Program-made: the position numbers and the translations under genes | Shown here: positions 40,401 through 40,798 of the stretch, piece after piece | Layout of the letters: each line of letters starts with the position of its first letter | Position numbering within the stretch: position 1 is the stretch's first letter | NCBI GenBank assembly: GCA_036388295.1 | Contig: DASVSC010000232.1 | Location: forward strand, 1 to 40,798 | Length of the DNA: 40,798 bases | Source of the DNA: RYN-431 sp036388295 | GTDB taxonomy: Bacteria; Planctomycetota; Phycisphaerae; Tepidisphaerales; Tepidisphaeraceae | Reading direction: 5' to 3' | Notes under the pieces: generated by a model | Told to the model about the DNA's origin: nothing | Seen by the model: the letters and a program-made list of their open reading frames with translations, nothing else | Database searches by the model: none

Positions 40401-40664
40401 GAAGGCCTGCCCAACGACGAGGATCTCGACCGCGAAGCCGCGGCCCTGGAAGCCGCGCTCGCCAAGGCCCGTGAGGCGGAAATGACGCCGCCGTCCGACC
40501 ACGTCGGTCACGCGATGCCCGCGCCGATCAAGGTCCCCAACGTCGCCCCGACCGGCTCCACCGACAGCCACCTGGCCGACGACGAACCGGCAGACGGCGA
40601 AGAAGTGCGGCCGCCGGCGTCGTACACGGACCTAGATGCGCTGCCGGATTATGAAGACGATTGA
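37416..40664 (+). CDS. rne: Ribonuclease E/G with very long disordered C-terminal tail
   Basis: A 1082-residue endoribonuclease. The S1 domain starts near 38 (HVGNIYKGKVTNVEPSIQAAFVDFG in part), with a basic insert (80-105). The RNase H-like/5'-sensor part covers about 135-280. The DNase I-like catalytic Asp residues are 315 (VVAIDVNSGK) and 358 (IICDFIDL); zinc-link Cys are 416 and 419 (DCHACAGQG). These match E. coli Asp 303/346 and Cys 404/407 with a 12-residue shift. From about 520 to the end the protein is disordered: acidic stretches, RG/RGG- and DNRG-rich repeats, Pro/Gln blocks. That tail should scaffold a degradosome or bind RNA. ATG 37416 abuts the hairpin module. Confidence 0.95.
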   Translation: MAKEMLINVSAGEECRIALLEDGRLEELYMERTSNTSHVGNIYKGKVTNVEPSIQAAFVDFGIGRNGFLHISDLMPTYFGRRGENAPAEKVGQKLGRRDRPPIQQCLRKGDEIVVQIIKEGIGTKGPTLSTYLSVPGRVLVMMPGMAKMGVSKKIEDEEERSRLRKILDGLTPPKDCGFIIRTAGIGKSKVEIERDLKYLARLWDQLKKQIDKDKPPVELYTEGDLITRSVRDVFTSDVDSIIVDDKETAKKIKDFIKLAMPRTKNKVELYEDVVPLFHKYELENVVEGMYSRRVPLPSGGSLIIDQTEAVVAIDVNSGKFRDHSDAETTAFKTDMEAADEIPRQLRLRDMGGVIICDFIDLRFERHRRELEERLFENLKQDRAKTRMLRMSQFGIIEMTRQRMRPSLRKAIYHDCHACAGQGMVKTPESMALDVMRKLRIALNDSAVVRALLTVHPEVATYLQNKKRYELAKLEQVTEKSVAIVGDADLSTDETKFELYDSRDGYIYIAELGMALPSTHGQTRRDAPQGGGPRRRDERRREPAKAKHDKRDDDSVDADEMFSEEGDTAKAALPAVAPVKAPAKGRGRGKAAAVEADDVEMVGNDDEASVVDVEDGGDAMPGPAAGGFFDPSEQRHRDRDRGRGRGRDRGRGGRPDNRGPDPRNTEGRAGDNRGNDRDADNLEADDRGPDDLAVEPVEENREGNRNRNDRGGRDNRGRDNRGRDNRGRDNRGPDSRNSAARGPDQRTPAGPPVDDESSVDQDQDESNESAEGNAADAQLDANQGGEGQGDNADRGPIGPDGQPLNREGGRRRRRRRGRRGRGRNPGEEGGDQPQGDRPTGEAGQVDQSRAEPGQPRNDRPQQNRPQGDRPQQDRQPRDLPPGEEPQRDRQPRQQPQGRDGRGGRGGRDGRGQSGDGRRGSSRADLSHLAREASARDNAQDGPGYDPAEDEHATPGNDINFVPKPREEPAGRGGRGGRRPVRGGRRGPAPKRTPPIEGLPNDEDLDREAAALEAALAKAREAEMTPPSDHVGHAMPAPIKVPNVAPTGSTDSHLADDEPADGEEVRPPASYTDLDALPDYEDD
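39549..39608 (+). repeat. 15-bp tandem repeat inside rne (GRDNR units)
   Basis: Four consecutive 15-bp units of the type GGCCGGGACAACCGG encode G-R-D-N-R repeats in the RNase E tail. Third-position differences (GACAAC, GACAAT, GATAAC) show that the peptide is kept while the DNA drifts. Confidence 0.8.
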
Positions 40665-40687
40665 TTGGGGCGCGGCTGCGTCTTGTT

Positions 40688-40728
40688 CCCTCTCCCGTGT
40701 AATCAAGGAAGAGGATCAGGGTGAGGGC
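40688..40728. repeat. Degenerate solo copy of the CCCTCTCCCGG unit
   Basis: CCCTCTCCCG at the left and ATCAGGGTGAGGGC at the right match the unit at 9981-10143, but the central palindrome is eroded. It begins 23 nt after the rne stop. The last 70 nt of the window show no feature. Confidence 0.7.
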
Positions 40729-40798
40729 CGGCGGCCAATGATCCTGATTCGCCCGCCACGTGTCGTCGCCGGGCAGTGAAACTTCAGTTCAGAGACAG

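Overview
The window is GC-rich chromosomal DNA that best fits a planctomycete, probably of the class Phycisphaerae. The pointers are a LEPR-XLL N-terminus on a large surface protein (27836-30760), a DUF3467 protein, FkbM/DUF115 glycan genes in quantity, and intergenic gaps filled with long inverted repeats. The taxonomic call is inference from gene content; there is no rRNA or tRNA here. No phage, insertion sequence or CRISPR array was seen.

Layout. (1) 34-1391: dapB (lysine/peptidoglycan precursor synthesis) and a DUF3467 protein. (2) 1556-13700: a surface-glycan cluster in several transcription units. A leftward unit holds a cytidylyltransferase-PfkB kinase fusion with its domains in the reverse of the HldE order, followed by two GT2 glycosyltransferases. 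Rightward come a large GT-B-like protein and a methyltransferase, then two divergent FkbM methyltransferases whose start codons share one CATG. The cluster ends with a cassette of DUF115 protein, CMP-sugar synthetase, 2-hydroxyacid dehydrogenase and SDR. (3) 13832-15225, leftward: YlbF-like, EVE and PH-domain proteins. (4) 15269-19400, rightward: ThiF/MoeB-type E1, a GT-C/TPR membrane protein, a JAMM protease and cysteine synthase, probably one operon around protein-carried sulfur. (5) 19718-21070: UDP-glucose dehydrogenase with a strong terminator. (6) 21299-27729: SDR, metallo-beta-lactamase/RNase Z-like protein, NTF2-like protein, MFS exporter, SRPBCC protein and zinc alcohol dehydrogenase. 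(7) 27836-33417: the LEPR-XLL surface protein, OsmC, an orphan Hpt domain and an Nramp/MntH transporter. (8) 33481-40664: DUF502 protein, HPF, EIIA, HPr, enzyme I and RNase E with a very long disordered tail. This is a regulatory-type PTS with no sugar permease, run together with ribosome hibernation and RNA decay.

Three signals in the non-coding DNA seem most worth attention. First, enzyme I and rne each have an AGGAG Shine-Dalgarno overlapping the upstream TAG stop, then a roughly 98-nt, 36-bp-arm inverted repeat, then the ATG. Only about 8-9 unpaired nucleotides remain between Shine-Dalgarno and ATG if the hairpin folds; the dapB leader at the window edge looks like the downstream half of the same arrangement. 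Second, about a dozen different long inverted repeats, many with arms built of short tandem oligomers, sit directly after stop codons and fill intergenic gaps. Third, the 9-mer GTCCGATAA recurs at glycan-cluster promoters, twice exactly 16 nt before an ATG, and at least six genes lacking a Shine-Dalgarno carry a -10-like hexamer 5-9 nt before the start codon, suggesting leaderless mRNAs.
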